Under the pieces are notes generated by a model. The model was not told where the DNA came from and did no database searches. It saw only the letters and a list, made by a program, of their open reading frames with translations. Positions 1-9,765 of a stretch of 64,000 nucleotides of DNA are shown one piece after another. Position numbers and translations under genes: made by a program. This DNA is from Phytophthora colocasiae. Its lineage: Eukaryota; Oomycota; Peronosporomycetes; Peronosporales; Peronosporaceae. The DNA lies in assembly GCA_018806915.1 (NCBI GenBank), contig JAGKQI010000049.1, positions 1,736,001 to 1,800,000 on the forward strand. The letters are read 5' to 3'. How positions within the stretch are numbered: position 1 is the stretch's first letter; every line of letters starts with the position of its first letter.

Positions 1-145
1 TGATGACAGAGATCTTCTCTGTCGGACCGCTGGAAGCAGCAGTGCTAGTGAGCACTGCTGAGGTCGTTGTTCCTGCTGCAGAGGCAGCAGGTGAGGCTTG
101 CGCGTCCGCAGTAGCGGACGGAGACGTGGGCGTTGGCGAGTCCAT
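1..145 (-). CDS. Antisense ORF of GyB, N-terminal 48 codons (partial)
   Basis: This is the beginning of the minus-strand ORF seen complete at 40753-42162. The ATG is the complement of 143-145, and the frame is open to the window edge. The visible part is rich in Ser, Ala, Thr and Pro, with no recognisable domain. It runs opposite to gag-pol, which would lie on the plus strand to the left. Its frame is intact here as in the other copy. Confidence 0.6.
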   Translation of the reverse strand, partial: MDSPTPTSPSATADAQASPAASAAGTTTSAVLTSTAASSGPTEKISVI

Positions 146-246
146 TGCGAAATGAACTCGGATTTCTCTTGGGAACTTGACGGTCTTGTCAAGTTCTGTT
201 GATTGACGTATCGAGACCGATACGTCGAATCTTAACGGGGGGATGG

Positions 247-705
247 TGTAACGGGGTTACACGTACAAGTGGTAGTACCACTTGTAACTCTAACAGTTAG
301 GATAACTGTTAGAGGTTGGAAATGGGCCTCAGACCTTGGTGTGCTGTACACACCAAAGGATACATGGGCGAACCACATTATTGGGTGGTTCGCGTGTATT
401 TGTGCATATTATTGGTAGAAAGTAACGGATTTCTACCAATCACTGAGCAGAGTTTCTGCCAACCACACGTTGGAAGACCCTTTAGAAATAGATAACAAAA
501 GTTTTAGGAGGTCCATACTTGGCTTATGCCAAATTCAATAACAGTTCTCATTTTACGGTATTTTGCAGTTTAATTTAGTTATATTTGATTTAATTATACT
601 TATTTAAATAAGTATACTTAAATTAAGTCTATTCTAATTGCACGCTTCCTCATATACGTAAGCGCACGTGTACGTCACCTAATAGGTCTAGGTAGACCCA
701 TTACA
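247..705 (+). repeat. 3' LTR of GyB copy 1 (459 bp)
   Basis: The LTR starts TGTAACGGGG and ends ATTACA, giving the usual TG...CA ends. By eye it differs from the 3' LTR at 42263-42722 at about seven positions, while the two LTRs of the complete element differ from each other at about two. It consists largely of consecutive hairpins, including a 12-bp stem CTCTAACAGTTA with a 3-nt loop and the palindrome around TATACTTATTTAAATAAG near 596-618. Confidence 0.92.
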
Positions 706-754
706 GTGTTGCTGTCAGTATCTCGTCATGCCTTTCTTACCCACTCACAAACTA

Positions 755-1592
755 CACCTTTGCCCGTCCAGTTTGAGACTGTATCCAAGCAATCAAGGAT
801 GAACAATTTTGGGGTAAATCACCGCGGTATTTTGGGTAGTACCACTATCAAATTTATCGAGCAAACATGGAAATACTGCAACCAGTTTGGGACTTCAACG
901 CGCCAAGCAACCACTGCGCCGATAGTTTGGTTAGCCTGCATGAGTTCCCGCCTTTTCCTGCCGAGGTTTTCGAGCCTGCAGCGTGCTGCCCTCTTCGGAC
1001 ACGCGCCAAGGTCGGCTAGTCCAGCGATAATTTCCAAATCTTCTCCGGTCGACGCAGATGCCCTCTCAAGCCCGCCTCCCGAAACATACTGTCGCTGAGA
1101 AGCAGCGCGTCCTCGAGGTTCACAGAGCAGGCCGAGCTGATTGGCTAATGGTAGCAGCTAGCAATGGGGTTCCTCGCTCTACAGCGTACGCTCTTGTTGA
1201 GCTGATAACAAGCAACGTGGTGGAGCACGCAGGTCGGTGACGAAAGTGACAAGGCCGACAAAGATGGTGCTCAGTTGACAATTTCAGAGCGTCAAATCGA
1301 GCGCGCTGCCCAGGCAAGCATAAAGTATGTGACACCGACTTTGGTAGCTAACATGGAGTTGCGTGCCCGTGACGCTGTGAACGCTGCCGAGGACATGGGG
1401 AACATGTGCTACGGAGAGTAAAATCCCATCTTGTTGCCGCGACCGTCCCGCTTGGTTGCGGTATTTCTAAGTTTGCTTGATGATTTCGCTCTTTATTTTT
1501 CAATACCACTCTTTTTCTTCGTAATATTCGGTTTTATTACCGCGCCTGTCCACTTTGCTTGAAAGTATTCTCAAACTGGACGGGCAAAGGTG
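755..1592 (+). mobile_element. Tc1/mariner-like element, internally deleted (838 bp)
   Basis: The ends are perfect 24-bp inverted repeats beginning CACCTTTGCCCGTCC (755-778 and 1569-1592). They are flanked by TA on both sides (753-754, 1593-1594). The empty site is visible in copy 2, where the same sequence runs through a single TA at 42770-42771. TA target, TIRs and an N-terminal helix-turn-helix fragment point to Tc1/mariner. At 838 bp it is shorter than an autonomous element, so it is a deletion derivative. It lies inside the pogo-transposase remnant. Confidence 0.9.
1058..1421 (+). pseudogene. Remnant of mariner-type transposase (HTH fragment)
   Basis: The first 60 codons from ATG 1058 contain a helix-turn-helix-like stretch (EKQRVLEV...GVPRSTAYALV), typical of the DNA-binding N-terminus of Tc1/mariner transposases. 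A stop follows at 1238-1240. A second open stretch in another frame runs to TAA at 1419-1421 and may be the C-terminal end left after an internal deletion. The catalytic DDE/D domain is absent, so the product could not catalyse transposition. The family assignment rests on the HTH pattern and the element's ends. Confidence 0.55.
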
Positions 1593-1739
1593 TACAGCTA
1601 CCGACGGCATAGCCAGCCATTCACTAGCACTGTCTACAGGCGTGCATCTGTACTATATCAGCAACGCTCATTCAGCAAAGTGCCATCAAGAATTCCCATG
1701 ACATTGGCATCTACAAGACGTTCAAGGGCCTACTCTACA

Positions 1740-2902
1740 TCTCTACTCTCTAGGCTAGTGCGGCGTCTGTGTGTCCGTTGTGTGTCTGTTCAACGTCTTA
1801 GCGCATAAACCTGCGTAGCTACCTGTCTCTCCATTTTGTACATGTACGTATTCTATACTGTATTTTCCCATGGTGTAGCCTATCCCTATGTTCTAGACTG
1901 CTCTCAGGAATGCCAAAATTACAAATATAGCCCACTAATGATAACCCTCTCAATGGCCTCTGATTGGTCCGCACACCAGGCCACAAAATTTTCATTGGAC
2001 AAAATTAAGCTAAGTACGATTAAAATGCTTTGATAAGTACGAGCTCGCATCTTTTACAGACCGGTGATTGGCTAAAATGCATCCTACCGAGCGAAGCGAA
2101 GGTACCTCGGCCAACCGGCGCGCGCCGAAGGTGTGGCGCCGATGGTGAGTAGTGGGGCGAACTGGAACAGTGAGCCCCACGGGTTTCAACCAAACACATA
2201 CAAACCGCCCGCAAAAGCGGGCGGCACTCGGTTAGTCCTAAGAAATGAGGAGAGCATGGTGTCCGTCTGTCCGTCCGTCCGTCACACGGATCACCATATC
2301 GATTTTAGCCAATTATATGTTTTAAATATTTTTAACCAATTAGTTGCTGCCGAGCGCAGCGAAGGCGGCTACAAAGCACTTTTCAGCTAATTTTGCTTTT
2401 TATTTACTTTTTACTTTATTTGTTTTTACTTTTATACTTTTTGTGAAGCGAAGGTTCCTCGGCCAACCGGCGCGCGCCGAAGGTGTGGCGCCGATGGTGT
2501 GTAGTGGGGCGAACTGGAACAGTGAGCCCCACGGGTTTCAACCAAACACATACAAACCGCCCGCAAAAGCGGGCGGCACTCGGCTATCGTAAAAAATGAG
2601 GAGAGCATGGTGTCCGTCCGTCAAACGGATCACCATATCGATTTTAGCCAATTATATGTTTTAAATATTTTTAACCAATTAGTTGCTGCCGAGCGCAGCA
2701 AAGGCGGCTACAAAGCACTTTTCAGCTAATTTTGCTTTTTATTTACTTTTTACTTTATTTGTTTTTACTTTTATACGCCAACCGGCGCGCGCCGAAGGTG
2801 TGGCGCCGATGGTGAGTAGTGGGGCGAACTGGAACAGTGAGCCCTACGGGTTTCAACCAAACACATACAAACCGCCCGCAAAAGCGGGCGGCACTCGGCT
2901 AG
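1740..2902 (+). repeat. Higher-order Helitron block, first copy (three units)
   Basis: This block contains one long and two short Helitron units and is repeated almost identically at 2903-4092. Its 5' end reads TACTCTCTAGG, as at 42917. Later units read TACCCTCTAGG, so this first end is the ancestral array border shared by both segment copies. Confidence 0.85.
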
Positions 2903-4092
2903 TCTCTACCCTCTAGGCTAGTGCCGTGTCTGTGTGTCTGTGTGTCTGTGCGTCTGTGTGTCCGTTGTGTCCGTTGTGTGTCTGTTCAACGTCATAGCGC
3001 ATAAACCTGCGTAGCTACCTGTCTCTCCATTTTGTACATGTACGTATTCTATACTGTATTTTCCCATGGTGTAGCCTATCCCTATGTTCTAGACTGCTCT
3101 CAGGAATGCCAAAATTACAAATATAGCCCACTAATGATAACCCTCTCAATGGCCTCTGATTGGTCCGCACACCAGGCCACAAAATTTTCATTGGACAAAA
3201 TTAAGCTAAGTACGATTAAAATGCTTTGATAAGTACGAGCTCGCATCTTTTACAGACCGGTGATTGGCTAAAATGCATCCTACCGAGCGAAGCGAAGGTA
3301 CCTCGGCCAACCGGCGCGCGCCGAAGGTGTGGCGCCGATGGTGAGTAGTGGGGCGAACTGGAACAGTGAGCCCCACGGGTTTCAACCAAACACATACAAA
3401 CCGCCCGCAAAAGCGGGCGGCACTCGGTTAGTCCTAAGAAATGAGGAGAGCATGGTGTCCGTCTGTCCGTCCGTCCGTCACACGGATCACCATATCGATT
3501 TTAGCCAATTATATGTTTTAAATATTCTTAACCAATTAGTTGCTGCCGAGCGCAGCAAAGGCGGCTAAACACTTCAGCTAATTTTGCTTTTTATTTACTT
3601 TTACTTTATTTGTTTTTACTTTTATACTTTTTGTGAAGCGAAGGTTCCTCGGCCAACCGGCGCGCGCCGAAGGTGTGGCGCCGATGGTGTGTAGTGGGGC
3701 GAACTGGAACAGTGAGCCCCACGGGTTTCAACCAAACACATACAAACCGCCCGCAAAAGCGGGCGGCACTCGGCTATCGTAAAAAATGAGGAGAGCATGG
3801 TGTCCGTCCGTCAAACGGATCACCATATCGATTTTAGCCAATTATATGTTTTAAATATTTTTAACCAATTAGTTGCTGCCGAGCGCAGCAAAGGCGGCTA
3901 CAAAGCACTTTTCAGCTAATTTTGCTTTTTATTTACTTTTTACTTTATTTGTTTTTACTTTTATACGCCAACCGGCGCGCGCCGAAGGTGTGGCGCCGAT
4001 GGTGAGTAGTGGGGCGAACTGGAACAGTGAGCCCTACGGGTTTCAACCAAACACATACAAACCGCCCGCAAAAGCGGGCGGCACTCGGCTAG
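2903..4092 (+). repeat. Higher-order Helitron block, second copy
   Basis: This is a tandem repeat of 1740-2902. The main differences are an expanded TGTGTCTG run near its 5' end and a few small indels around 3555-3600. It joins the previous block exactly at CTAG followed by TCTCTACCC, as expected for head-to-tail Helitron tandems or unequal crossing-over between units. Confidence 0.85.
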
Positions 4093-4621
4093 TCTCTACC
4101 CTCTAGGCTAGTGCCGTGTCTGTGTGTCTGTGTGTCTGTGCGTCTGTGTGTCCGTTGTGTCCGTTGTGTGTCTGTTCAACGTCATAGCGCATAAACCTGC
4201 GTAGCTACCTGTCTCTCCATTTTGTACATGTACGTATTCTATACTGTATTTTCCCATGGTTTAGCCTATCCCTATGTTCTAGACTGCTCTCAGGAATGCC
4301 AAAATTACAAATATAGCCCACTAATGATAACCCTCTCAATGGCCTCTGATTGGTCCGCACAACCGGCCACAAAATTTTCATTGGACAAAATTAAGCTAAG
4401 TACGATAAAAATGCTTTGATAAGTACGAGTTCGCAGCTTTTACAGACCGGTGATTGGCTAAAATGCATCCTACCGAGCGAAGCGAAGGTACCTCGGCCAA
4501 CCGGCGCGCGCCGAAGGTGTGGCGCCGATGGTGAGTAGTGGGGCGAACTGGAACAGTGAGCCCCACGGGTTTCAACCAAACACATACACACCGCCAGCAA
4601 AAGCGGGCGGCACTCGGCTAG

Positions 4622-5381
4622 TCCTAAAAAATGAGGAGAGCATGGTGTCTGTCTGTCTGTCACACGAATCACCATATCGATTTTAGCCAATTATATGTTT
4701 TAAATATTTGTAACCAATATGTTGCAGCGAAGGCGGCTAAAAAGCACTTCAGCTAATTTTGCTTTTTATTTCAATTTTATTTTTTCTTTAATATTTGTTT
4801 TTACTCTTTGTTATAACCGAATTATTTTGCTTTAAGGTTTTTATTTGTTTGTTTTACTCTCTTCGTGCTGTTTACTTTCCCCCACTGCTACTTTTGTGTC
4901 ACGCGTGCCTCGAGAGCAGAGCGACGTCATTGAAGTGTTCTTCGCCGCGAAGGTGAAAGCGGGAATCGAATCGGATGAATGATTTTCATGTGCGTGCAAA
5001 CAGGAAGTCAAAAAGATGTATAGGGAAGCAGGTGTTTAAAAAGTTATGTGTAAAGCTAACCTGAAAACTACCCTTTATCGTGTGGTACAAAATAACTTTT
5101 ACGCTGTAACAATAATTCGCTGTAAACCCTTTTAAATAGCATATCTCAAAACGAATTCTAGCCTACATGGCTGTGCATCGAGTGTTTGGAATGTGGATTC
5201 CTGGTTCGACCCCTTCGGGAAATACTTTTTTCAAACATAATATTTAAAGTTCGACAAATATTAAACGTTAAAATTAAAACTGAAAATCTTTTTGAAGTGC
5301 TTTTTATAAATCAAAATTTTACTGACCAATAAAACCAGCGAAGCGGAGCCCTGCAACCCAAACACCGCCGCGCCCGGCTAG
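4622..5381 (+). mobile_element. Relic Helitron-like element
   Basis: The stretch begins TCCTAAAAAATGAGG, the 5' signature of the short units upstream. It ends in GCGCCCGGCTAG at 5370-5381, a degenerate form of the hairpin plus CTAG terminus. The interior is AT-rich and has no coding sequence. An equivalent stretch is at 57534-58292. It looks like an old non-autonomous Helitron against which the younger arrays were stacked. Confidence 0.5.
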
Positions 5382-5779
5382 TAGAGATCAACGCGTGGAA
5401 GAAGAGCGACAACGTCGAGTACACTCGCTTCGGCAACCCGCGGCTGCAACAAAATGGCTGGTCACCACAGCTGGGTTGTGTTGAGTTACTGCAAGGATAC
5501 TATCGGGTTAGACTCTATTCGGGTAGAGGGTATTAACCAGGAATTTCCGTTACTTCTGGCAATTTCAAGACGTTGAGGAGATTGCCCGTCCAACATTTTT
5601 TTGGGTTATGAGAGACACAGCATTTCACTCATTATAGACCATCTTTTCTCCGGACTTGTGGATCAAATTTGAAAATGACCCGTTGGTAGAACTAAAAACA
5701 AACACACTACGTCGAATGTTGCAACTCGGGCTCAGATAAAGGTTGTCTAGGTTTTGAAGGATTCTCTATTTATGTTATT
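5382..5779. other. Unassigned spacer shared by both segment copies
   Basis: About 400 bp with no convincing gene. A plus-strand frame is open for about 45 codons near 5385-5530 and could be an exon remnant, but I do not recognise it. The stretch is repeated at 58293-58690. There it runs uninterrupted into the sequence found here at 8028, which defines the empty site of the Helitron at 5780-8027. Confidence 0.5.
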
Positions 5780-6216
5780 TCCCGCCACCTAAAATCATAA
5801 CGTGTCTGTCTGTCCGTCAGTCCGTCACGCCCCTCTCTACCGGACTGAGCCTCTCGGTTAGCATTTTTTTTTCGAGACATTTCTATACACTTTTCTCCCA
5901 TCCAACCAACTGCACCTACCTTATTGACTGGAACCTTCTTTCCAGAAATTACAAAACTAGCACTGTCCACGTAATTATTCGGACTTATCTGGATTCGAAC
6001 CTAATCGGATTTTCGAACCTAATAGAACGAACTTAATCGAATCGAACCTAAGAAACCGTGACGAGGAAGTCTGGCGCATAGCAGAGTATAAGTGCCTGAC
6101 GTGGCTGGCGGAGTATCTGATTTCGAACGAAAAAAACGCTACATACGTATGGACTTCCTGGTCTCGAAACGTACAGCGACGTTTCTGACGAAGTCGCACG
6201 CCAGTCTGCGGATCCT

Positions 6217-7863
6217 ATGGATATTGTCGCGCAGGAGGTAGCCGCGTACGATCCAGACGACCTTGAGAGAACTGCGACGCTTGCGGATCGGATAAACCAG
6301 AACCAGAAAGACATTTTTGACCAAGTCATCGAAGCTGTAAACCGCCCATTCGGTGGACAGAAGCTGGTTTTTGTGGACGGCCCGGGTGGAACTGGTAAAT
6401 CGTTCTTGCTGGAGCAGATACTAGCTCATGTCCGTCTACAGAGAAAGGTGGCGATAGCAGTGGCTTCCAGTGGAATCGCAGCGACGTTGTTGACAGGAGG
6501 ACACACAGCACATTCTAACATTTCGGATTCCGCTTAAACTGTCCGAGTGTTCAACATGTAGTCTGACTTGGCAGAGCCAGAAGGCAGAACGGATCCGCAA
6601 GGCAAGTTTAATCATCTGGGATGAAGCTCCTATGATGAATCGAGCGTGTTTCGAAGCTGTGGATCGGTCGTTCCGGGATATTATGAAGAACGAGTTGGAG
6701 CCATTCGGAGGCAAGGTCATGGTTTTCAGTGGAGACCATCGACAGATCCTGCCTGTGTTGAAGGATGCTACTCGGGCAGAAACGCTGGATGCTTGCTTCA
6801 AGTCTTCCGCACTGTGGAGCCATCTACGACAAGTGCGTCTGACGGAGAATATGCGTGTTCAGACGGCTCCAGACCCAGCAAGCGCCGCTGAATTGGCAGA
6901 GTTTTCCGACTTCTTGCTTCAGATTGGGGAGGGTCGATATCCAGTCAACTCCGATATCAGTGAGAACGACATATGCCTTCCACTCGACATGTGCATCATA
7001 CCAGGCACACGAGGGGATGATCGATGGGATGACGAAGAAACCAAAGATAACGAAGACATGGAAGCACCTCCAAACTTCAATCTCCTACCGCCAATGGAAA
7101 CATCTGCTGATCAAGAAGTTGATGATCCGGATGAGAACAGGCGGAAGCGCAACGTCAACGCGCTTATTGATGCAGTGTATCCTGATGTTGGAGACGACAA
7201 TCTTCCGGATGACTACTTCGTTGAACGAGCCATTTTGGCACCAATGAACACAAGTGTGAGGCGAATCAACGACATGGTCTCGGAACGTCTATCAGGAGAA
7301 ACAAAAGAGTACCTCTCTGTTGACAGTCTCGAAGGTGTTGCGGATCCAACATGTTTGAGCCAGAGTTCTTGAGCTCACTGAATTTCTCTGGTATTCAGCC
7401 ACACCGGATTGTATTGAAAGTTGGAACTCCGATCATCAGGATTCGCAACCTGAACAGCGACGCAGGGTTGTGCAATGGAACACGACTTCGAGTGGTGTCA
7501 CTGCGTGAGCGAAGCATTGAAGCTACGATTATGACTGGGCCGTTCAAGGGAAAGCGCGTATTCATTCCGCGCATCATCTTCTACAATGAAGATGACGACA
7601 AGGAATTCCCGTTCAAGCTTCGGCGAAAACAGTTTCCTGTGGTTCCGGCATTTGCGATGACAATCAACAAGGCCCAAGGACAGTCTATCCACGTGGGGAT
7701 CTACCTCGAGTCCCCTGTGTTCGCGCATGGACAGTTGTATGTCGCGTTGTCGAGGGTGACTTCACGGAAGGCGATCAAGATAGCCGTGGACCCGGAAGCT
7801 ATCGACGAGGACGGGAACGTACACACCAAGAACATTGTCTATCGGGAGATCTTCGAGTTCTAA
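6217..7863 (+). pseudogene. Helitron Pif1-like helicase domain, frameshifted
   Basis: Superfamily 1 (Pif1/RecD2-like) helicase motifs occur in order: Walker A GPGGTGKS near 6382, Walker B-like LIIWDEAP near 6610, FSGDHRQILP near 6725, LTENMR near 6839, TINKAQGQS near 7660 and VALSRVTS near 7742. In a Helitron this domain unwinds DNA for rolling-circle transfer. Two single-base frameshifts, near 6515 and near 7345, split it into three frames. The same frame is open upstream of 6217 to about 6127. The N-terminal Rep region is absent, so this is the C-terminal half of a RepHel protein and not active as it stands. Confidence 0.85.
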
Positions 7864-7991
7864 GTGCATTTTTTTATGAATAAAATTTCTTACTTTCATG
7901 TGGAAAATCCTTGAATCATGTAATATTTTTAATTTCCCTGGTCTTTATGAACCTTACCCAAACTACTGGGACCAACTACATGTATGCCCAC

Positions 7992-8010
7992 GCGCCCGCG
8001 TAGCGGGCGC
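7992..8010 (+). other. 3' terminal hairpin of the helicase Helitron
   Basis: A perfect 8-bp stem GCGCCCGC / GCGGGCGC with loop GTA lies 17 bp before the element's 3' border. Helitrons use such a hairpin as the termination signal of rolling-circle transfer. The downstream end reads CTACCAG and not the CTAG seen in the other Helitrons here, so it may belong to a different subfamily. Confidence 0.7.
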
Positions 8011-8127
8011 CCAGAGCGCTACCAGTTTAACTAAACATGATAAAGGTTGTCTAGAAACAGGTTGTAGAAACCCATTGCGATCTTTGAGGAAGTGCTCTGC
8101 TTGGAGATACGGACAATTAGCAGTTTA

Positions 8128-9047
8128 CAGTGCGCGCCAAATCGATAGGACCCCCCCTGAATATGCCCATAACTCAGTCAGTTTTTATCATTTTAAGTTG
8201 CGGTTTTGACAGTAGATCCATAACACGGTAAGAAAGGACCTACGGGTGTTTGTTTTAGCGTTTTTGCACCCTAAAGTATGGCTCCCATACAAAAAACTGT
8301 TTTTTGCCAAACGACACAATTTAGGACCCCCATGCTTCAATACAAATCCCTATACTAAATAAAACCCGCTCAAAATGATATGACTGGGGATTTGTATGGG
8401 GACATGTTCTAAACCTCTGTAGAGTGAAGGTGAGTGCAGGTATCATGGCTCTGAATTACACAAGACATTGATAATAGATAAGTGCATATTTGGTAGAGAA
8501 GGCCATAACCATTGGCAGAGAGTTACAAAGTAATTGCTGGCACTTTAACAGTCAGTTTTGTAGATTGTCATTTAGTGGCTGTTTTTTAGCAAATCATAGT
8601 CAAAATGCGTTCAAATGTTAGACACAAAATAATAATGTCGATTCCTTGCATAAGAACTCTCTAAAGCATATATGATCTCTACCAAATATGCACTTATCTA
8701 TTATCAATGTCTTGTGTAATTCAGAGCCATGATACCTGCACTCACCTTCACTCTACAGAGGTTTAGAACATGTCCCCATACAAATCCCCAGTCATATCAT
8801 TTTGAGCGGGTTTTATTTAGTATAGGGATTTGTATTGAAGCATGGGGGTCCTAAATTGTGTCGTTTGGCAAAAAACAGTTTTTTGTATGGGAGCCATACT
8901 TTAGGGTGCAAAAACGCTAAAACAAACACCCGTAGGTCCTTTCTTACCGTGTTATGGATCTACTGTCAAAACCGCAACTTAAAATGATAAAAACTGACTG
9001 AGTTATGGGCATATTCAGGGGGGGTCCTATCGATTTGGCGCGCACTG
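8128..9047. mobile_element. 920-bp foldback element with 372-bp inverted arms
   Basis: Positions 8128-8499 and 8676-9047 are reverse complements over 372 bp with no mismatch that I can see, around a 176-bp spacer. Ends are CAGTGCGCGCC and TA flanks both sides (8126-8127, 9048-9049). Copy 2 has the uninserted site near 58789. TA target and CAGTG ends fit a Tc1/mariner-type non-autonomous (MITE or foldback) element. No coding sequence is present. The nearly perfect arms suggest recent origin or ongoing arm correction. Confidence 0.9.
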
Positions 9048-9048
9048 T

Positions 9049-9126
9049 ACGCTGCGCTGGTATTAATAGCTTACGGCACGCTGCGCTGGTAGCTTATGGC
9101 ACGCTGCGCTGGTAGCTTACGCTGCA
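9049..9126 (+). repeat. Short tandem repeat (GCTGCGCTGGTAGCTTA type)
   Basis: Three imperfect copies of a roughly 23-bp unit containing GCTGCGCTGGTA(G/T) and CTTA. The same array is at about 58789-58867 in copy 2, so it predates the duplication. It lies upstream of the S33 promoter; a regulatory role is possible but not shown. Confidence 0.7.
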
Positions 9127-9168
9127 CACAACACACACGGCGTGCAGCATAAACTGGTAATGCATGTA

Positions 9169-9654
9169 CAGGTTTCCCCGCCTAATTTGCAAGGGTCGGA
9201 CCAAGAAAATTTGCCAGGATGCAAAATCTGCACAGGTAACACATAAACGCAGCAACTACTGAATTAGTGTAAACTTTATTAGTTTGAGGTCGCGTGGCTT
9301 CTCTCGTGCTATCTCGTATGCTGGAATAAACTTGTCCTCTTCAAGTCTGTGCAGTTGTTCATCTCTATCAAGGCGCACGTACACTTTCTTCTTGCTGGAT
9401 GGCATGTTGATAATTGATGAATGAGGCTTATCAGCGCTAGCACAGCATATTGCAACAAATAATGTTCATTCTCAGCCTTTCGTTTACCACCGTAATGGAG
9501 CAACTTGTACTTGTCAAATGCATTCCCGCGTTCCTTCTAGATTACATCTATCTCAGTACATTGGAGAATCTGTCTCAGCAAATCGCATCCGCATCTGCAC
9601 GTCGTCATCAAGGTATATTGCTTGACACAGTTGCAAATTAGGCGGGGAAACCTG
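9169..9654. mobile_element. 486-bp TIR element with TA target
   Basis: Perfect 24-bp inverted ends beginning CAGGTTTCCCCGCC (9169-9192 and 9631-9654) are flanked by TA (9167-9168, 9655-9656). It is absent from copy 2, where the flanks are joined near 58895 with a small extra deletion. A 49-codon ORF on the minus strand (9405 to 9256) is rich in Arg, Glu and Lys and may be a transposase remnant, but I cannot identify it. It is probably a non-autonomous Tc1/mariner-type element. Confidence 0.8.
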
Positions 9655-9704
9655 TACTAGTAGCCCGTAACTCCAGCCGCCGTATCATATACATGTACAG
9701 TACT

Positions 9705-9718
9705 TCATTTCACATTCC
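9705..9718 (+). promoter_or_regulatory. Oomycete-type core promoter (Inr plus FPR) of the S33 gene
   Basis: TCATTTC (9705-9711) overlaps CACATTCC (9711-9718), about 50 bp before the ATG at 9766. This fits the oomycete initiator plus flanking promoter region module. The same sequence stands before the second copy at 58937-58950. Confidence 0.65.
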
Positions 9719-9765
9719 TGAATCCACCACCTACCAGCGACATCGAATCAAGAAGCTACTCCAAG

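Larger units (their letters stand above)
1..705 (+). mobile_element. 3' end of Ty3/Gypsy element GyB, copy 1 (truncated by window)
   Basis: Positions 1-705 match 42018-42722, the 3' end of the complete element GyB. They hold the start of the antisense ORF, a purine-rich PPT (about 235-246) and the 3' LTR. The 3' flank begins gtgtt, the same 5-bp target duplication that flanks GyB at 34562-34566 and 42723-42727, so both copies descend from one insertion site. Short hairpins continue here, for example a 9-bp stem either side of AGTG at about 52-73 and an 8-bp GACAGAGA stem at about 5-24. Confidence 0.9.
1740..4621 (+). mobile_element. Tandem array of seven small non-autonomous Helitrons
   Basis: Seven head-to-tail units can be cut at Helitron-like borders: 1740-2235, 2236-2586, 2587-2902, 2903-3431, 3432-3776, 3777-4092 and 4093-4621. 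Long units start TCTCTAC(T/C)C and short ones start TCCTAA or TCGTAA. All end in a GC-rich hairpin (CCGCCCGC, A-loop, GCGGGCGG) followed by CACTCGG and CTAG, TTAG or CTA. The first unit is preceded by A, the classical A|T target. Units share 3' ends with the Rep-coding Helitrons at 42917-57021, which could supply the Rep protein. Confidence 0.85.
5780..8027 (+). mobile_element. Helitron carrying only a helicase gene
   Basis: Compared with copy 2, about 2.25 kb is inserted here. The left border is TTT|CCCGCCACC and the right border ACCAG|TTT; three shared T's make the exact ends ambiguous, and no longer target duplication exists. An 8-bp hairpin (7992-7999 with 8003-8010, loop GTA) lies 17 bp from the 3' end, as in Helitrons. 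The 5' end holds a TGTCTGTCTGTCCGTC run like that of the small Helitrons. It encodes a Pif1-type helicase but no Rep nuclease. Confidence 0.75.

Noticed and set aside
706..1098. Plus-strand 130-codon open frame at the GyB border
   Set aside because: It starts in the flank, crosses the mariner TIR and has no homology-like features; a chance frame.
4391..4690. Minus-strand frames (64-99 codons) repeated through the small Helitrons
   Set aside because: Repeated only because the Helitron units repeat; they cross the terminal hairpin and vary between units.
7992..8010. GC-rich hairpin as a bacterial rho-independent terminator
   Set aside because: Eukaryotic context, no T-run, and a position near a Helitron 3' end explain it better.
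9450..9641. Plus-strand 63-codon frame in the small TIR element
   Set aside because: It ends inside the TIR and has no transposase motif; the minus-strand 49-codon frame is only slightly better and is also unassigned.
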